From positions 1 to 64,000 of the forward strand of contig NZ_FNCV01000009.1 in NCBI RefSeq assembly GCF_900100455.1: a stretch of DNA of 64,000 nt, written 5' to 3'. Source of the stretch: Roseospirillum parvum (GTDB lineage: Bacteria; Pseudomonadota; Alphaproteobacteria; Rhodospirillales; Rhodospirillaceae). How positions within the stretch are numbered: the stretch's first letter is position 1; every line of letters begins with the position of its first letter. Under the pieces are notes generated by a model. That model ran no database searches and was not told the origin of the DNA. It saw only the letters and a program-made list of their open reading frames with translations. Made by a program: the position numbers and the translations under genes. Of this stretch, positions 9,083-23,700 are shown one piece after another.

Positions 9083-10771
9083 ATGAGTGAGCACAACGCC
9101 GCGCCCCGGGCCGCCGAGCCCGGGACCTTCGAACTTGGGTTGGCCATGGCCGGGGCGGTCTCCGCCGGTGCCTACTCGGCCGGGGTGGTCGACTTCCTGA
9201 TCGAGGCCCTGAACGCCTGGGAGGCCGAGAAGGAGGCCCAGCGGCAAACCGGCAAGCCGCCCCACAAGTGGACCGTGCCCTCGCATCAGGTGCGGCTGAA
9301 GGCGCTGTCGGGCACCTCGGCCGGCGGCATCTGCGCCGCCATCTTGAGCTCCGCCCTGCGCCAGCCGTGGCAGCCCCAGCCGCGCCCGCCGGCCAACCCG
9401 GAGGACGCCAACCCCCTTTACCGGGCCTGGGTCAGCGGCATCGACATCCGCCAGCTTCTGAACACCGACGACCTGACCGAGGGCGCGGCGCCGGAAAGCC
9501 TGCTCGATTGCACGGTGCTCGACCGTCTGACCGCCCAGGCCCTGGACATCCCCGGCGGCGGCCCCAAGCCCGCCTGGCTGGCCGACCCGCTGGAGGTTTT
9601 CATCACCACCACCAGTCTGGCCGGGGTGCCCTACAGCCTGGCCTTCGAGGACGGCCAGCGCGACCTGATGTGGCGCCACGCCGACCATCTGGCCTTCACC
9701 CTGGGCGATACCCCGGCCGGCCCCGGCGTCCACCGCCTGGACCCGAGCCGCGACGGGGCGGCCGAGTCGTGGGGTCTGCTGGGGCAGGCGGCGTTGGCCA
9801 CCAGCGCCTTCCCGCTCGGCCTCAAGGCGCGCTCGGTGGTCCGCCAGCGGGCCGAGTTCGAGGCCCTGGAATGGCCCTTCCCGGGCGGCGACGAGGCCCA
9901 CCCCGACGCCTGTTGCCATCCCGGCCATCTGGCCACCCGGTTGACCCAGGACGACTTCGCGGCCAGCCATGTCGACGGCGGGGTGGTCAACAACGAGCCC
10001 TTCGAGCTGGTCCGCCGGGCCCTGGCCGGCAGCCCGTGCGCCCGCAACCCGCGCCGCGCCACCGAGGCCCACCGGGCGGTGGTGCTGGTCGATCCGTTCC
10101 CCAACGACCGCGTCGAGGCGCCCTTCAACGACACCCGGCTGACCCGGGTGCCGGGCCGCCTGTTGACCGCCTGGAAGCAGCAGGCCCGCTTCAAGCCCGA
10201 CGAGCTGGCCCTGGCCGCCGCCGGCGACACCTACAGCCGCTTCATGATCGCCCCGGTGCGCTGGGACCACGGCCAGCGCCACACCGGCGACATGGCCCTG
10301 GCCTGTGGCAGCCTGGGCGGTTTCGGCGGCTTCCTGGCCGAATCCTTCCGCCGCCACGACTATTTCCTGGGGCGCTACAACTGCCAGCGCTTCCTTCAGC
10401 GCCATCTGGTGCTGGACCACCGCAACCCGCTGTTCGACGGCTGGGAGCCCGGCCTGAAAAGCAGCCTCGGCCGGGGGCCGGGCAACCAGTTCCTGCCGGT
10501 GGTGCCACTGCTTGGCACCCTGGCCGCCGAAGCCTGGCGCGAGGAAACCTGGCCGGCCCTGAGCACCGCCGAGCTGGAGGCCCTGAAGGCGCCCCTGAAG
10601 CGCCGCGCCGATGCCGTGACCAAGGCGCTGATCGCCGAGTCGGGCCTCGGCTGGTGGGGTCGGCAGGCGGTCGGGCTGGGTTGGCGCCTGCTCGCCCGGG
10701 GCAAGGTGCTCGACCAGATCGGCGCCACGGTCAAGGACGACCTCAGGCGGCGCCACCTGCTGCGCGGCTGA
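9083..10771 (+). CDS. Patatin-like phospholipase family protein
   Basis: A 562-residue protein with the patatin Ser-Asp dyad: an oxyanion-type glycine-rich loop (LAMAGAVSAGAYSAGV) near the N-terminus, the nucleophile serine in LSGTSAGGICAAI and the aspartate in HVDGGVVNNEPFEL. Expected activity is lipid acyl hydrolysis; no signal peptide or membrane helix is evident, so it is probably cytosolic or peripheral. The start at ATG 9083 follows GGGGAGCGG; the frame opens slightly earlier at 9041. Physiological substrate unknown. Confidence 0.85.
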   Translation: MSEHNAAPRAAEPGTFELGLAMAGAVSAGAYSAGVVDFLIEALNAWEAEKEAQRQTGKPPHKWTVPSHQVRLKALSGTSAGGICAAILSSALRQPWQPQPRPPANPEDANPLYRAWVSGIDIRQLLNTDDLTEGAAPESLLDCTVLDRLTAQALDIPGGGPKPAWLADPLEVFITTTSLAGVPYSLAFEDGQRDLMWRHADHLAFTLGDTPAGPGVHRLDPSRDGAAESWGLLGQAALATSAFPLGLKARSVVRQRAEFEALEWPFPGGDEAHPDACCHPGHLATRLTQDDFAASHVDGGVVNNEPFELVRRALAGSPCARNPRRATEAHRAVVLVDPFPNDRVEAPFNDTRLTRVPGRLLTAWKQQARFKPDELALAAAGDTYSRFMIAPVRWDHGQRHTGDMALACGSLGGFGGFLAESFRRHDYFLGRYNCQRFLQRHLVLDHRNPLFDGWEPGLKSSLGRGPGNQFLPVVPLLGTLAAEAWREETWPALSTAELEALKAPLKRRADAVTKALIAESGLGWWGRQAVGLGWRLLARGKVLDQIGATVKDDLRRRHLLRG

Positions 10772-10783
10772 GCAGACCTTCCC

Positions 10784-10811
10784 TTGGCATCGGCGGGCAG
10801 GCGTGTATAGT
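10784..10811 (+). promoter_or_regulatory. Probable sigma-70 promoter of guaB
   Basis: TTGGCA (10784-10789), a 16-base spacer and TATAGT (10806-10811) make a good vegetative promoter just after the patatin gene. It leaves a 5' leader of roughly 170 bases before guaB. No riboswitch fold was recognised in that GC-rich leader. Confidence 0.65.
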
Positions 10812-10813
10812 GA

Positions 10814-13830
<3,017 letters not shown>

Positions 13831-13887
13831 GACCGCAAAACGGCGCCCTACCGCTCGACTTCGGAGCCTTTCCATTCGGAGCCTTTC

Positions 13888-15444
13888 ATGGACCACGACC
13901 GCATTCTGATCATCGATTTCGGCTCCCAGGTGACCCAGCTCATTGCGCGGCGGGTGCGCGAGGGCGGGGTCTATTGCGAAATCCACCCCTTCAACGCCAC
14001 CACCGAAGCGTCGATCCGCGCCTTCGCCCCCAAGGGGGTGATCCTCTCGGGCGGCCCGGCCTCGGTGGTCGCCGCCGACACCCCCCGGGCGCCCGAGGGG
14101 CTGTTCGACATGGGCCTGCCGGTGCTCGGCATCTGCTACGGCCAGCAGACCATGGTGGCGCAACTGGGCGGCCGGGTGGCCAGCGGCGAACACCGCGAGT
14201 TCGGCCGCGCCTTCCTTGACGTCACCGAACCCTGCGTGCTGTTCGAGAACACCTGGGAGGTGGGCGCCCGCGAGCAGGTGTGGATGAGCCACGGCGACCG
14301 GGTCGACGCCCTGCCCGAGGGCTTCCGCGTGGTCGGCACCAGCGAGGGGGCCCCCTTCGCCGCCATCGCCGACGATGCCCGGCGCTTCTACGGCGTGCAG
14401 TTCCATCCCGAGGTGGTCCACACGCCGCACGGCGCGGCGCTTTTGCGCAACTTCACGCAGACCGTCTGCGGCTGCGCCGGCGACTGGACCATGGCCGCCT
14501 TCCGGGCCGAGGCCATCGACCGCATCCGGGCCCAGGTGGGCGACGGCAAGGTGATCTGCGGGCTCTCCGGGGGGGTGGACAGCTCGGTGGTCGCCGCCTT
14601 GGTGCACGAGGCCATCGGCAGCCAGCTGACCTGCGTCTTCGTCGACCACGGCCTGTTGCGCCAGGGCGAGCGCGACGAGGTGGAGCAGGTTTTCCGCGAC
14701 CGCTTCAACATCAATCTGGTGACCGTCGACGCCGGGCCGCTGTTCCTCGACAAGCTGGCCGGCGAGACCGACCCCGAAAAGAAGCGCAAGACCATCGGCG
14801 CCACCTTCATCGACGTTTTCGAGGAAGAGGCCAGGCGCATCGGCGGGGCCGACTTCCTGGCCCAGGGGACGCTCTACCCGGACGTGATCGAGTCGGTCAG
14901 CTTCCACGGCGGGCCCAGCGTCACCATCAAGAGCCATCACAACGTGGGCGGCCTGCCCGAGCGCATGAACATGGCCCTGGTCGAGCCCCTGCGCGAGCTG
15001 TTCAAGGACGAGGTGCGGGCCCTGGGGCGCGAGCTGGGCCTGCCGGAAACCATGGTCGGCCGTCATCCCTTCCCCGGGCCGGGGCTGGCCATCCGCATCC
15101 CCGGCCAGCCGCTGACCGCCGAGGCGCTGGACCTTCTGCGCAAGGTGGACGCCATCTATCTGGAGGAAATCAGGAGCGCCGGGCTGTACGACGCCATCTG
15201 GCAGGCCTTCGCGGTGCTGCTGCCGGTGCGTACGGTGGGGGTGATGGGCGACGCGCGCAGCTACGATCAGGCGGTGGCCCTGCGCGCCGTCACCTCCAGC
15301 GACGGCATGACGGCCGACTACTTCCCTTTCGACCACACGTTTCTCGGCCGCGTCGCCAATCGCATCATCAACGAGGTGAAGGGGGTGAACCGGGTGACCT
15401 ACGACATCACCAGCAAGCCCCCGGGGACCATTGAGTGGGAGTGA
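13888..15444 (+). CDS. guaA: GMP synthase (glutamine-hydrolysing)
   Basis: GuaA aminates XMP to GMP using glutamine and ATP. The 518-residue protein has the class I amidotransferase domain ([12 protein letters not shown] with the nucleophile Cys, [10 protein letters not shown] with His and Glu) and then the ATP pyrophosphatase domain ([13 protein letters not shown] near residue 226). It ends with the dimerisation domain, finishing in the usual KPPGTIEWE. It stands 57 bases after the methyltransferase gene. Its leader contains a tandem duplication of TCGGAGCCTTTC (13861-13872 and 13876-13887), the second copy touching the ATG. Confidence 0.98.
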   Translation: MDHDRILIIDFGSQVTQLIARRVREGGVYCEIHPFNATTEASIRAFAPKGVILSGGPASVVAADTPRAPEGLFDMGLPVLGICYGQQTMVAQLGGRVASGEHREFGRAFLDVTEPCVLFENTWEVGAREQVWMSHGDRVDALPEGFRVVGTSEGAPFAAIADDARRFYGVQFHPEVVHTPHGAALLRNFTQTVCGCAGDWTMAAFRAEAIDRIRAQVGDGKVICGLSGGVDSSVVAALVHEAIGSQLTCVFVDHGLLRQGERDEVEQVFRDRFNINLVTVDAGPLFLDKLAGETDPEKKRKTIGATFIDVFEEEARRIGGADFLAQGTLYPDVIESVSFHGGPSVTIKSHHNVGGLPERMNMALVEPLRELFKDEVRALGRELGLPETMVGRHPFPGPGLAIRIPGQPLTAEALDLLRKVDAIYLEEIRSAGLYDAIWQAFAVLLPVRTVGVMGDARSYDQAVALRAVTSSDGMTADYFPFDHTFLGRVANRIINEVKGVNRVTYDITSKPPGTIEWE

Positions 15445-15454
15445 GGGGCGCGCC

Positions 15455-15784
15455 ATGACCGTTACCATCTACGGCATCAAGAATTGCGCCACCATGAAGA
15501 AGTCCTTCGACTGGCTGGACGGGCAGGGGATTGCCTACACCTTTCACGACTACAAGAAGTCCGGGGCGCCACGTGAGGCCTTGGAGCGCTGGTGTGACGA
15601 GGCCGGGTGGGAGGTGGTGCTCAATCGCGCCGGGATGACCTTCCGAAAGCTGCCCGACGAGGCCAAGGCCGACCTGGACCGGGACAAGGCCATCGCCCTG
15701 ATGATCGAGCGCCCCTCGATGATCAAGCGGCCCATCCTGGAAGCCAACGGGCGTCTTGAGATCGGCTTCAAGCCGGAGCGCTAG
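15455..15784 (+). CDS. ArsC/Spx-family (YffB-like) protein
   Basis: A 109-residue single-domain thioredoxin-fold protein. TIYGIKNCATMKKSFDWL carries the single N-terminal cysteine of the YffB/Spx group, and RPSMIKRPILE matches the conserved ArsC-family cis-proline region. YffB-type proteins probably act in glutathione-dependent thiol chemistry; no substrate is known. ATG 15455 follows GAGGGG. The TAG stop (15782-15784) is the first three bases of a palindromic repeat whose end is TAGAGC. Confidence 0.85.
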   Translation: MTVTIYGIKNCATMKKSFDWLDGQGIAYTFHDYKKSGAPREALERWCDEAGWEVVLNRAGMTFRKLPDEAKADLDRDKAIALMIERPSMIKRPILEANGRLEIGFKPER

Positions 15785-15918
15785 AGCCGAGAGCGAAAAA
15801 TCGGAACCACTTGGTGGTTCCCGATTTTTCGCTCAGATCGGCTCTACACCTGAAATCGAGAGCAGATCGTGCGAAATCTGAAGCGCTCCGCGATTCACAT
15901 TTCGCACGATCTGCTCTA
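15782..15918. repeat. Composite palindromic repeat, copy 3 (two hairpins)
   Basis: First hairpin 15782-15846: ends TAGAGCCGA and CGGCTCTA, with inner arms GAGCGAAAAATCGG.. and ..CCGATTTTTCGCTC. A 12-base linker with ATCGA follows. Second hairpin 15859-15918: AGAGCAGATCGTGCGAAAT and ATTTCGCACGATCTGCTCTA. The second module matches copies 2 and 5; the first keeps only the AGAGC/GCTCT ends of the family and has a different core. Confidence 0.88.
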
Positions 15919-15943
15919 CGCCGCCTTTTTCGGCGGCTAGCCT

Positions 15944-17335
15944 TCACACCACCACCTCGCCCACCGGGGGCGCGGCGAGCAGGGTCTTGAGGCGTTCGAG
16001 GCCGGTGCTTAGGCGCGCTTCGTCGGCTTCGTGGCTCAGGCACAGGCGGACCGCGTTGGGGGCGGGGGCGCCGGGCGCGGCGAAGGCGCGGGCCTGGCTG
16101 ATCAGCACGCCGCGCCGCGCCGCCTCGGCCCGCAAGGCGTCGGCTTTCCACGCCCCGGGCAGCTCAAGCCACAGGTGCAGGCCGTGCGGATCGGCCATCA
16201 CCGCGTGGCCGGCCAGCGCCTTTGCGGCCAGGGCCTGACGGCGGCGGGCGGTGGCGCGCTGGGTCTCGGTCAGGCGCTCCGCCGTGCCGTCCTCGATCAG
16301 GCGGGCGGCGATCTCCGCCCCCAGCGGCGCCGTCATCCACACACTGAGCCCCACCGCCTGCCGCAACGCCGGGGCCAACTCGGCCGGGGCGCGCAGCCAG
16401 CCCACCCGAAGGCCCGGGGCGACGCACTTGGACAGGCTGCTCAGGTAGACCGTGCGTTCCGGGGCCAGGGCAGCCAGCGGCGGCGGGCGGTCGGGCTTGA
16501 GCAGGCCGAACACGTCGTCCTCGATCAGCCACACCCCGTGCCGGCGGGCCACCTCGACCACGGCGGCGCGGCGTTCGGGGCTCAGCGTGACCGTGGTCGG
16601 CGATTGCAGGGTCGGGGTCAGGTACAGGGCCTTGGGGGCGCCCTGTCGGCAGGCCTCGGCGAAAGCGTCGGGGCACAGGCCGCCGTGGTCCAGGGCCAGG
16701 GGTTGGACATGGAGGCCCAGGCGCTCGGCCAGGGCGCGCACCGGGGCGTAGGTCAGGGCCTCGGTCAGCAGCAGGTCGCCCGGGGCGAGCAGCGCGGCCA
16801 GGGTGCACAGGATGCCGTGCTGGGCGCCGTTGGTGCGCACCAACTCGTCGCTGTAGGCGGCCACCCCGGCGCCGGCCAGCCAAAGGCGCGCCGCCTCGGC
16901 GTGGCGGCCCAGGTCGGAGTCCGTCTGCCGGTCGAGCAGGGGCCTGAGGTCGGCCGCCCCGGCCAGCTCGCCCAGCACCCGGCGCAGGTGGGGCTCGGCG
17001 AGGCCGGGGCAGGGCAGGTTGCGGGCCAGATCGATGGGGCCGTCGGTGGGGCGCCGAAGGTCGCCCACCGACCCACGCCGCGCCGGCGGCTCGGGCGTCC
17101 GCACGAAGGTGCCGCGCCCCACCTCGCCGCGCAGCAGGGCGCGTTTCACCCCCTCGGCATAGGCCCGGCTGACCGTGCTGGCGGCCAGCCCCAGGTCGAA
17201 GGCCAGGTCGCGATAGGCCGGCAGGCGGTCGCCCGGGGCCAGCCGGCCGGCGGCGATGTCCTCGGCCAGGGCGTCGAGCAGTTGGCGGTAGCGGGGGCCG
17301 CGCCGGCCGTCCAGGGAGGGGTGCCAGATTGCCAT
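15944..17335 (-). CDS. MocR-type GntR/aminotransferase fusion regulator
   Basis: A 463-residue MocR-family transcription factor. The N-terminal GntR winged helix (about residues 12-80, GRLAPGDRLPAYRDLAFDLGLAASTVSRAY) is joined to a class I aminotransferase-like domain. The PLP lysine is in YLSSLSKCVAPGLRVGW, and the cofactor aspartate is in LIEDDVFGLL. It is divergent from an EamA transporter gene with 85 bases between, which is typical of a regulator controlling its neighbour. The effector is unknown; MocR proteins usually sense PLP or an amino compound. A second homologue lies at 32689-34122. Confidence 0.9.
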   Translation of the reverse strand: MAIWHPSLDGRRGPRYRQLLDALAEDIAAGRLAPGDRLPAYRDLAFDLGLAASTVSRAYAEGVKRALLRGEVGRGTFVRTPEPPARRGSVGDLRRPTDGPIDLARNLPCPGLAEPHLRRVLGELAGAADLRPLLDRQTDSDLGRHAEAARLWLAGAGVAAYSDELVRTNGAQHGILCTLAALLAPGDLLLTEALTYAPVRALAERLGLHVQPLALDHGGLCPDAFAEACRQGAPKALYLTPTLQSPTTVTLSPERRAAVVEVARRHGVWLIEDDVFGLLKPDRPPPLAALAPERTVYLSSLSKCVAPGLRVGWLRAPAELAPALRQAVGLSVWMTAPLGAEIAARLIEDGTAERLTETQRATARRRQALAAKALAGHAVMADPHGLHLWLELPGAWKADALRAEAARRGVLISQARAFAAPGAPAPNAVRLCLSHEADEARLSTGLERLKTLLAAPPVGEVVV

Positions 17336-17420
17336 GCGGTCAATGTTTTCCTTGCCCGGGGCCGATGGATGGAAGCAATTTTCACATCAATCGGTTCAAT
17401 ATGGCAAGGGGATGAGTGCA
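17336..17420. promoter_or_regulatory. Divergent control region of MocR-1 and EamA transporter
   Basis: GGTCAATGTTTTCCTTG (from 17338) directly upstream of the regulator start resembles GGGCAATGTTTTTCTT upstream of the second MocR gene. A further GGTTCAAT lies at 17393-17400. These may be regulator half-sites; no clear -35/-10 pair was found. Confidence 0.35.
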
Positions 17421-18356
17421 ATGTCCGCCGTCGATAGCAAGAAGGGCGTCGCCCTGGCCCTGGTCTGTCTGGTCCTGCTTGGCACCATGCCGGTGATCGC
17501 CAACAGCCGCCCGGCCGGGATGGATGCCCTGGTCTTCGCCTTCGCCCTGTCGGTGTGGCAGGTGGTGTTCGCCGGGCCGCTGATGGGCTGGGAGCTGAAA
17601 CGGGGCCAGGCCGGGGTGTTCGGAGCCCGCCTGCGCGGCCGGGCGCGGCGCCGCGCCATCACCGTCGCCCTGCTCACCGGGGCCATGTTCGGGCTGTCCA
17701 CCTACCTCTATGTGCTGGGGGCGGAAAAGGCGGGGGCGACCAACACCGCCATCGCCATCCAGGCCTATCCCCTGTTCGCCATCCTGTGGGAGAGCCTGTT
17801 CCTGAAGCGCCGCAAGACGCCCCTGGAACTGCTGCTGACCGGCCTGTTGCTGGGCACCCTCTACTATCTGGCCACCGGCGGCACCTGGCGCATGTCGGGG
17901 CTGTCGGAATGGTTCCTGGTGGCGCTTGGCGTGCCCCTGCTGTGGAGCATCGCCCATGTGCTGATCCGCGAGGAGTTGACCCGCACCCCGATCACCCCGG
18001 CTCAGGTCACCTTCTTCCGGGTCACCCTGTCCACCCTCTTCCTGGGCGGCGTGCTGCTGTTCGCCGGGCCGACCGAGGGGCTGGGCGCGGTGATCCTGAG
18101 CCTCCACGCGGCGGGCATGGGGCTGGTCTATTTCCTCGAGCTGATCTTCTGGTTCCACGCCGTGCGCCACATCGACGTCTCGCTGGCCAGTTCGATCACC
18201 ACCCCCTGGCCGGCCCTGACCATGGGCCTGGCGGTGGTCTTCCTGGGCGACGGCATCGCGGCGCATCAGGTGGTGGCGCTGGTGGTGGTGATCGCCTGCA
18301 TCTACGGCCTGACCCTGGCCGGTCTGCGCAAGCAGCGCCCGGCGGCGGCGGAATAG
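17421..18356 (+). CDS. EamA-family (DMT superfamily) transporter
   Basis: A 311-residue inner-membrane protein with about ten predicted hydrophobic helices in two repeats. The first EamA repeat carries [34 protein letters not shown], and the second carries [33 protein letters not shown]. Members usually export amino acids or small metabolites; the divergent MocR regulator supports an amino-compound substrate, but this is inference. ATG 17421 has AAGGGG nine bases upstream; ATG 17412 is too close to it. Confidence 0.85.
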   Translation: MSAVDSKKGVALALVCLVLLGTMPVIANSRPAGMDALVFAFALSVWQVVFAGPLMGWELKRGQAGVFGARLRGRARRRAITVALLTGAMFGLSTYLYVLGAEKAGATNTAIAIQAYPLFAILWESLFLKRRKTPLELLLTGLLLGTLYYLATGGTWRMSGLSEWFLVALGVPLLWSIAHVLIREELTRTPITPAQVTFFRVTLSTLFLGGVLLFAGPTEGLGAVILSLHAAGMGLVYFLELIFWFHAVRHIDVSLASSITTPWPALTMGLAVVFLGDGIAAHQVVALVVVIACIYGLTLAGLRKQRPAAAE

Positions 18357-18460
18357 GGGGGCGCACGGCGCATTGGACAGGCGGCGCGGCGCGGCCTACC
18401 TTTAGGGCGGTCCGAGGGGGAGCGGGCCGACCCAGCCAGTCGAGCGAAAGTGCCGTGTCG

Positions 18461-20737
<2,277 letters not shown>

Positions 20738-20745
20738 GCCGGTCG

Positions 20746-23700
20746 TCAGCCGACCCGGAAACCGATCACCGAGACGTCGTCGCGGCGGTTCTCGCCGCCC
20801 TGGTAGGCGATCAGGGCCGCCAGCAGGCGCTCCTTCTGCTCCTCGAAGGGCAGCCCCTGGATGTCGAGCAGCAACTCCTTGAAGCGCTTCTTGCCGAAGC
20901 CGCGTCGCCGCTCGCCGCCGACCTGATCGATCAGGCCGTCCGAGCTCAGGTAGAAGCTCTGGCGGCCGTTCAGAGGCACCTCGTGCAGGTCGAACAGCGG
21001 ATCGCGGGGGACCCGGCGATAGGCGATGCCCTGGCGGGTGCCCTTGAAGGTTTCCACCGCCCCGTCCTCGACCACGAACAGGTCGAAGCGGGCGCCCACG
21101 AAGTGCAGCCGGGTCATGTCCGGGGTCAGGTAGCAGGCGCCCAGTTCCAGCCCGTCGTCCGAGCCGCCGTCATGGCGATGCTGGCCCAGGGTTTCCTGGA
21201 GGGTATTGTGGAAGGCGGTGATCAGCCCCGGCAGGTCGCCGCTGAAGGACTCGGCCTTGGCCTTGTTCAGGGCGCCGGTGGCGAGCAGGGTGACGAAGGC
21301 CCCCGGCACCCCGTGCCCGGTGCAGTCGGCGAGGATCATCAGCAGGCCGTCGCCCCACACGTCGCACCAGTAGATGTCGCCGCCGACCAGATCGCGCGGC
21401 TCCCACAGCACGAAGAAGTCGGCCAGGGCGCCGCGGATCATGTCGGTGTCGGGCAGCACGGCGCGCTGGATGCGGCTGGCGTAGGTGATGCTGCCGCGGA
21501 TCACCTCGTAGGCATCCTCCAGCTTCTGTTCGGCCTGCTTGCGGTCGGTGATGTCGTAGTAGGTCAGCATGCGCCCGCCGTCGGGCAGGGCCAGGCACTG
21601 GTAGATCAAGGCCCGGCCGTCGGCGCGCACCATCTCGGTGGGCGGCACGGCCCCCTGGCGCACGGCGGCCACGCGGTCGGCGACGTAGGCCTCGAACTGG
21701 GCGTCGTCGACGTTGTACAGCCCGTTGTGGCGGTTGTGACCCAAGAGGTCGGCCATGGTCGGTCGGGATTCGATCAGGCTCTGCTCGATGCCCCACATCC
21801 TGGCGAAGGCGTGGTTGATCATGCGCGCCCTCAGGTCGGCGTCCATGAAGCAGATGCCATAGTCGATGGCGGCCATCACGGCGTTCATCTCGTCCAGCGC
21901 CTGTTGGGCGATGGCGTGGGCTTCGGCCCGTTTGCGCTCGGCCTCGCGGCGCAGGCTGATGTCGTTGAACGAGATCACCGCACCGACCACGCTGTCGCCC
22001 TTGCGGATGGGGGTGCTGTTGTATTCGATCTCCAGCGGGCTGCCGTCCTTGCGCCACAGCACCTCGTCGTCGATGCGGTTCGATTCGCCGAAGGTGAAGG
22101 ACTTGTACATCCAGCTCTCTTCCAGCGGATAGGGCGAGCCATCGGGGCGGTGGTGATGGAACAGGTGGTGGGCGCTGTGGCCGATCATCTCCTCGGCGGT
22201 GTAGCCAAGCAGTCGCTCGGCCGGCGGGTTGACGAAGGTCACCCGGCCCTCGCGGTCGACCCCGAAGACCCCTTCGCCGACCGATTCCAGCAGCAGCCGG
22301 GTGCGTTCCTCGGATTGGGCCAGGGCTTCCTGGGCCCGCCGGGTCTCGGTGACGTCGGTGAAGGTGCTGACGAAGCCGCCCGAGGGCAGCGGCCCGCCGG
22401 CCACCGAGATGATGGCGCCGTCGGGGCGCGGGCGCTCGAACTGGTGGACCTGCGAGGTCTTGGCCCGTTCGACCAGGAAGGCGACCGTTTCCTCGACGTC
22501 GCAGTCGCCGAATTCGCCGTGGGCGATGTCGTGGCGGACCCAGTCCTCGAAGCGGGCCCCGGGCATGCGCAGCTCAGCCGGCATGCCGCGCACCTCGCCC
22601 ATGCGCTCGTTGGCGACGATCAGGGTCAGGTCGCGGTCGTAGGCGACCAGTCCCTGGTGGATGCTGACCAGCACGGCTTCCAGCAGGTCGGTCTGCTCGG
22701 CCAGCTCCTCGGTGCGGGCGCGCACCCGGGTTTCCAGGTCGTCGCGGGCCCGGCTCATGGTGCGGTGGGCCCGCTGGCCGACCAGCAGGGTGAACAGGGT
22801 GGTGGCCACGGCGAGCAGGGTGGTGACGGCCGAGATCAGCACCAGGTTGAAGCGGAACGCGCCGTGGGCGGCGTAGGCTTCCTCGACATCGAGTTCGGTG
22901 GCCAGCCCCAGGTCGAGGTCGGGCAGCCAGGTCCAGGCCCCGACCACCGGCACGCCGCGATAGTCGCGGTAGCCGGTGAGGTTGGTCGGATAGCTGAAGG
23001 CGACGTCCTGGCCGCCCGCCGCCCGGTCCTTGCCCTCGGTGCGCAGCCTCAAGGCATCGCGCATCATCGTTGTCGGCGGCCAGTCTTCCGGCGGGCCGCT
23101 GGCCGAGCCACCGGCGATCAGGTTGGCGCCGGGGTCGCGGATCGGCAGGCCGACCGACGAGCCGCCGGCGGAGAGCAGCCCGACGTCCACCAACTGATTG
23201 GCGAAGCGGCCCTGGCTGACCATGATCTGCTGGGCCGAGACGGCGTAGGTCTCGCCGCTTGCCCCGACGCGGCCATGGCGCAGGGCCTCGGTCAGGTGGG
23301 TCGAGGGCGACAGTCGCTCGGCCAGAACGGCCAGCGGACGGCCCCTGGAATCAAGGATCGGGGTGGCGAAATACATGACCAGCCCGGCGCCGCCGGCGGC
23401 CAGTGGCCGCTGGATGGGGCTGGGCGGCAGGAACACCGTCTCGCCGGCGAAGGCCTGGTCGATCAACCCGGCGTGGGTTTCGAGGGCCCCGGCGTCGCCC
23501 TGGTCGCCGATCAGCGTGCGTTGAGGGGTGATCAGGAAGTAGTCGGGGTGGTCGTAACGCTCGCTGGCCATGATGTGGTCGCGGACCAGGGTGTCGAGGG
23601 TCGAGGCCGGGGCCTTGGAGCGCACCACCACGCCGGTCAGCGAGACCAGATCGGCATCGCGGGCGATCTGCTGCAACTCGGTCTTGTGGCGGTTGGCCCA

